From Delphinapterus leucas (lineage: Eukaryota > Chordata > Mammalia > Artiodactyla > Monodontidae): a stretch of DNA of 64,000 nt. Shown here piece by piece: positions 58,800 to 64,000 of this stretch. Both the position numbers and the translations under genes were made by a program. How positions within the stretch are numbered: the stretch's first letter is position 1; each line of letters begins with the position of its first letter. Location of the stretch: positions 261,220-325,219 of the forward strand of contig NW_022098067.1 of assembly GCF_002288925.2 (NCBI RefSeq), written 5' to 3'. The notes below the pieces were generated by a model. That model made no database searches. It worked only from the letters and a program-made list of their open reading frames with translations, and was not told the DNA's origin.

Positions 58800-60880
58800 A
58801 CCTAGAGAAGTGTTTCTCAACATTTCTTTCATTATTGCCTCCAAAAATGAGGCATTTTAGACATTTCCCCTATGAAATCTCAATATCAGAGATATATACC
58901 TGTTTATGTACAGTATGCATATCTGTCCTTTATACATAAAAAATAAGATGCTTTTGTCCCCAATAAGCAATTTCCACCCACCTGGGAGTGATATCACCCC
59001 CACTAAGAATATATGTCCTATAGTAGTGTGTATTCTACATTGCTGGGTTAGTAAATGACCCATGCCACCAGTTCTGCCTGTTCTGACATGGCATTTCACC
59101 AGAAGGCTGATAAAAAGTACATATTCTGGAAGATATCCATAAAGCCAAGAGATCTGGATTTCAGAGACACTGTTTAGATCATAGAACTATTTAGATCATA
59201 GAGGTAAGCCTGTTGAACTTTGTGTCAGTGAAAAATAGTGACATTCTCACAAAGGATTGACCAAATGTGTTTGAGAAAACAAATCAATGGCTAGAAAGAA
59301 GAGAACAAATCAAAGAGAATATGCATAGTTCTTTTCAAGAGTGAGGCAAGAGAAGTCTTAAATCACTGAATTATTTTTTCCTTTATTTCTCTACTTTCCT
59401 TCAAGCTGCTAGCCAACTCTGTTTCTTGCCTCAACATTTGTGACCCTGAGTACATTATTCACATTCTGACTTCTTTCTTAGCACTTAAATCACTAAACTG
59501 GCTATGGTTTGAGAATAGAGGGGTTTTTCCTAAACTGAGCCAATGCTGGAAATGATGGGGTGATCTATAGGTTCTTTGTGTCATGAAGAACTGGGCTTCA
59601 CTTCACAGCAGCACTACAAGGATCTGATGCATTGTATCTGACACAGCTGCACTAAGATTCTTATAAGCTACATATGCAGGCTACGTAACATGATCCTTTC
59701 TACATGGGGGTGTACTACGTTGTTGTTGCTGTTGTGGTGATGATGAGTATTATACTTTAAGTATAATTGTCTAAATGTTTTGTCACACTTTTCCACAAAG
59801 TGTATAAATTTTATGTTTTAGCAATCATTGTGGACCCTTTTTGAGAGTTCAAAGAACACAAAGCAATATTATTACTAGACAGTCAATCAATAGGTGTTTG
59901 ACTTTAAATGATTCATAATAAAAACATGGAGGTGATACCACTGGACCTAGCACAGGCATGGCTCACATTTCTGCAGCAGGCAGTCTCTTTTCTATGCATG
60001 TACTCAAATCAGGGGTAATCTAGGGCATATTTATGAAATAATTAAATGCTCCCTAAAACCCAGGACTTAGCTAAAGCTGTTAAGGTGCACATAAGAAAAA
60101 CCAGAAGAGGTTTTTCCTTTCATCTTGTTTATGTCCTGAGTGCTTGGCTTTATGATCAGTGAGCGTATTGTCTCTGATCTCTGCCAGCCGAAGGACGTAG
60201 GTACTTCCTTTTGCAGCATACATCAGGCAGGCAGCCAAATAGGTTGTGGATCCAAGAATAGGCAGTTGGTCAGAAGTACAGGTAATAACTTGGGTTTGTG
60301 GCTGACATCTAAGCATTCTTTGTCTGACTATGCCAGCCATCAGGGGAGTTTGTCATAGGGGTGCCGTCCATAAGGGGCCTTTATCATCTCAACCTTGTTG
60401 CTTTGTTAGTCCTGACGCTACAGCATCCTTACTGCTTATGCAGCAAAGATCTTTGCTTTCCTATGCTATTTTGGGGAGTAAACTTTCTGGATCCTATGGG
60501 ATACCTCTTTTGTCTTTGGTTAAGCCATAAAAAGCCTTATTGGTCTGAATTGCTATTAAGATCCTGCTCTCCAATAACCAGACCCTTTGAATTGGAAAAA
60601 CTTTAAAATTGGTAAATTTTTAGAGAGCTCTCATCATAAACAACTGTTGTATTGGTACCTATGGAAAGATCAAATTAAAAGGTGGATACAAAGAAATGTA
60701 ATGGCTAATCTTAAGAACTCCCTTAAAAAAAGAAAAACCAATTCAGGAAGCCTAATTGAATTTTTGGTCTTAGCTTCCCCTACTGGGTCTTACAGGTACT
60801 AACGAAAACATTAGGTTAATTAAAAAGATAACGGGACAAAGCTGATGGGAAATCAAGGGACTCTTCCCAACACAGTGGAA
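58800..60880. other. Intergenic; 60360-60880 possibly retroviral debris
   Basis: No gene recognised. The second half has a texture like the ERV remnant to its right, but no motif supports it. Confidence 0.35.
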
Positions 60881-61044
60881 TTTTTTTTTTTTTTTTTTTT
60901 GCGGTACATGGGTCTCTCATTGCTTTGGCCTCGCCCGCTGCGGAGCACAGGTTCCGGACACGCAGGCTCCCGGACCGGGGCACGAACCCGCGTCCCCTGC
61001 ATCGGCAGGCGGACTCGCAACCACTGCGCCACCCGGGAAGCCCC
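60881..61044 (-). mobile_element. CHR-type SINE with internal deletion
   Basis: Reverse orientation: the T-run at 60881-60900 is the A tail and GGGGCTTCCCGGGTGGCGCA (reverse strand, 61025-61044) is the head. About 45-50 bp of the usual middle (the part containing the GCCATGGC block) is missing between 60970 and 60971. Flanks AGTGGAATTTTT and AAGTGGAAAAATTTT are a likely duplication. Confidence 0.88.
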
Positions 61045-61249
61045 AAAGTGGAAAAATTTTAAGGGTTATTAAGAAATAAGGTAAATAAAGCACATATTGC
61101 AAGATGTGGCCCAAAGAAGAATCAGAAAGGAAAGAGTCATGGCACTCATCCCAGCAGGGTGGAAGTCTTTAGATGGTTATTAAGAAATGGGATAAGTACA
61201 GTAGACATTGATGGGGTTTAAATAAAGGTTTTAATACAGTACTACCTAA

Positions 61250-61860
61250 GGTTGGGTGGGCCAAAGTGACCCTTTATTTGTCCCCGCAACATTAAAGGGC
61301 CCCAAACAGGTTCACTTTATCTACCCCAGTTTGGAGAAATTTTAGAAGCTGGAAGGCAAAAATTACAATGAAAAACCTGACCTGTGATTGCTTGGAGACA
61401 ACAGGCCAATTAACAAAGATTGACAAAAGGGCCTAGGTCCCTTGGCCCGACTTCTCACTGGGACCGAAGGCTTTTTACATAAGGAATGGGTAAAATGGCT
61501 GGGGGATGGAGAGAAGTTTTAAGGACTTCTTGATGTGGGAGACTTATGAGCTGTGGTACCAAAATCCACTGGTGGAACCCTGATTTAAGCTACAGTTAGA
61601 TTGAGAAAAAGTCAAAATGCAAGGGTTGATAGGATTATAAAGGCTGAAATGTTTGAGTAGATGTTATGTGAAAAGGTTGTGTCAACGTTGCCTGAGTATT
61701 TTATGGGAATGGATGTTGTATCTAGCTGGGAACGCTTCCCCTACTCAGAATTGTAGGACTGAGATTTGTTGATAAGGAATGTAAACGCAACCCACAATCG
61801 TCTGAATCTGAGCCTGGTTAATTTGGTCAGTAGAACTTGAACATCTACTCCTCACCTCCT
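61250..61860 (+). mobile_element. Probable endogenous retrovirus pol remnant
   Basis: In one plus frame near 61680-61745, a stretch reading STLPEYFMGMDVVSSWERF resembles the end of the retroviral protease region (an M-G-M/I-D motif followed by a tryptophan-containing linker). Several stops and shifts interrupt the surroundings. No LTR was found beside it. The assignment depends on a short motif, so it is tentative. Confidence 0.35.
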
Positions 61861-61899
61861 CACCACCCCACCACCCCCGCCGGGCAAAAAAAAAATAGA

Positions 61900-63540
61900 G
61901 GAAAAGGGGCTTTTAAAACACAAATGCTAAATCATAACTTCCTTAAGATTGCTTGACAAAGACAAATATAAATCTTAAAAGTATTCCCCACAAATAATAA
62001 GACTTTAGCAATCCGAGTGAGTAAACTTAATTTATTCCAATTATTGCTCACAAACTAGTAATTTTTGTATTGCACCTGATTCATGGGTAAAGTTTTTAAA
62101 TAAGAGCTGAGTCTCTGTTTGTGTCTGTATGTGTGCATATATGCTATAGATATGGTAATTTTCTACCTCTGAATGGGAATGACAAAATTAATTTATTAAA
62201 AAAACTATTTAATTGGCTAAAACAAACAAGATCTTAAAAAAAGTTCTCAAAAATATAAACAAACCCAAATGTTTTTCAAGCTCACACGATCTAAGATTAA
62301 TCTTTAGTAAATAAACACTTGTTGGTTTAATTAAAATAGGCATGTCTTTAAAGTTATCAACATTAAATATAAAACTTTTACTTTACTTAGGTTTGCCAAG
62401 AATTAAATAAGTTTATGTTATCTCTGTTACAAAACTTGTCAGCAAGTAAAATAGCTTGGGATGGTGACTGACTTTGTTTAATATCTCATGAAATTTTCAT
62501 GAGTAATCTATAAACATAATTGTTGGGAACAAATGATTTAGATAGACATAAATGGAACAGGACTTAAAAAATGCTTTCCAAATCTTTTGGGAACTTAAAA
62601 CTTTAGAGTTTTGCTAACCAAATTAAGGAAGGTAAATGATGGGAATTCATTGACTATCTAGATAATTTCCAGATAAGATAAAATACTGAACATTAATTGC
62701 TAAACAAGTCTTTTACCTATTTTTGTCTTATTAGAGAAAATCTGAAGATGTTTGGGTCTTATAGTAAACATGTTTTTTACCACATTGAAGAAAATATGTG
62801 CTGAGGAAATGTATGCTTCCAAAAATTGTGAAATGTATTCATAAGTTTGCTAATCAAAAACTACTGGTATAACAAACAGTTTACAATTGCTTACTTCTTA
62901 GTTTTCACTAGATATTAGGGTTTCTAAGTGTTAAGAATTCTAATTAATGTAATTAAAACTACTAAAATTAATAAGAAAACCATTTTCATGTGCAAGGAAA
63001 TTTTTTAAAAGTTATAAGGAATGGAAATGTATTTTGTTAAGGGAAAAGAAAGTAATTTTGTCCTAAAGAAGTTGAGATAGAGGTAAAAATAGAGATAGAG
63101 ATATATAGAAAGAAAGAGAGTGAGAGAGCATGGGACAAAATCTGGATGTTAAAAAAAAAAAAAGAAAAAGGATGTTATAGAAGGTTTGTGGAAAAGGAAC
63201 CCTGCAAAAAGAGTTTTGTGTGTGGTTAGGACTAGCTACACTTAGAATGAATTTAATTGAGTGAATGAATTTTAATATCAAATGTAAGCTGACACAAAAC
63301 TAGAATTTGATCTTCTCTCTTGTTAAGAGGACAAAGTTTTCTAGAAATATTGATCTCCTTTTGATAAAAGGTTATAAAAGTTTTCTTTACCTTTTAAGTA
63401 ATCTATTGTAACTTTTTGTATTTGCCTTTTAAATCTTTTATTATCACTTTGGTTAAGTGAAAAACTATGTATTGTTTCACAGTGACCTATGATCGTATTT
63501 GACCAGATGTTTTAAAACATTTTGATACCTTTGATAAACT
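61900..63540. other. Intergenic, AT-rich, no recognised element
   Basis: A short (GA)n-like stretch lies at 63085-63130. Otherwise nothing was seen. Confidence 0.4.
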
Positions 63541-63558
63541 TCCCCAAATCAGAATTTT

Positions 63559-63915
63559 TTAAATAAATTTATTTATTTTATTTACTTATCTTTGGCTGCA
63601 TTGGGTCTTCGTTACTCTGCACGGGCTTTCTCTAGTTGTGGTGAGCAGGAGCTGCTCTTCATTACGGTGTGTGCCTTTCTCATTGCGGTGGCTTCTCTTG
63701 TTGCGGAGCACGGGCTCTAGGGTGCACGGGCTTCAGTAGCTGTGGCTCACGGGCTCAGTAGTTGTGGCTCGCAGACTCTAGAGCACAGGCTCAGTAGTTG
63801 TGACACACAAGCTTAGCTGCTCTGTGGCATGTGGGATCTTCTCAGACCAGGGCTCGAACCCATGTCCCCTGCATTGGCAGGCAGATTCTTAACCACTGCG
63901 CCACCAGGGAAGCCC
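63559..63915 (-). mobile_element. Long CHR-related tRNA-Glu SINE (older subtype)
   Basis: The head in reverse is the same as CHR (GGGCTTCCCTGGTGGCGCAG at 63895-63914). The body is about 140 bp longer, with tandem AGTAGTTGTGGCTC-type units at 63735-63812, and ends in a TTTGGCTGCATTGGGTC block and an A/T-rich tail. Flanks CCCCAAATCAGAATTTT (63542-63558) and CCCCAAATCAAATTTT (about 63916-63931) fit a target duplication. This matches the longer cetartiodactyl form. Confidence 0.85.
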
Positions 63916-64000
63916 CCCCAAATCAAATTTTAAATGAAGTCCTTTTGACCTCCGGCTAACTTTGTAATTTTTCAGAGGGTCCCTGAAAAATCTCAAAGAG

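Overview
The window is mammalian nuclear DNA. It contains no bacterial-type features. It covers part of the clustered matrix metalloproteinase (MMP) locus, the region syntenic with the human chromosome 11q22 MMP cluster. Several near-consensus tRNA-Glu-derived CHR-type SINEs, an artiodactyl-type L1 and the absence of ruminant Bov-A/BovB repeats point to a cetacean (possibly another whippomorph). The broken MMP12 gene fits this, because MMP12 loss in whales is, as I recall, reported in comparative gene-loss surveys (not checked here).

Three paralogous MMP genes lie head to tail on the minus strand. (1) MMP1 (interstitial collagenase), exons 1-7, about 1256-6010. Its last three exons lie beyond the left edge. 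(2) MMP3 (stromelysin-1), 35722-42160, with all ten exons found and intact. The spliced reading frame is 1434 nt including the stop (477 aa), the human length. (3) MMP12 (macrophage metalloelastase), 52619-54389. Only exons 1-4 are recognisable; there is an in-frame TAG at codon 110, a 2-nt loss in exon 3, and no visible exons 5-10, so it is a pseudogene. MMP13 would be expected beyond the right edge.

Each gene start has a TATA box and a TGAGTCA AP-1 site about 43-47 bp further upstream, the usual architecture of inducible MMP promoters. MMP1 also has an ETS/PEA3 site next to AP-1, and MMP3 has the palindromic double ETS element near -210. MMP1 and MMP3 products are secreted zinc proteases that act together on extracellular matrix. 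Stromelysin-1 also activates procollagenases, so co-regulation is expected.

The rest is intron or transposon-rich intergenic DNA. The MMP1-MMP3 interval holds a nearly complete 7.3-kb L1 (15401-22655) with a nested SINE, a solo LTR (30582-31329), more SINEs, L2 and MIR copies. The MMP3-MMP12 interval holds a Tigger-like DNA transposon, a mariner MITE, L1 fragments and two strong inverted structures. The right end (54.5-64 kb) contains MIRs, two SINEs and probable retroviral pol debris. No CRISPR, tRNA, rRNA or previously unknown multigene system was seen. The points most worth a second look are the MMP12 decay, a roughly 100-bp inverted duplication near 43.5 kb, a 24-bp perfect palindrome at 45.3 kb, and two hairpins.
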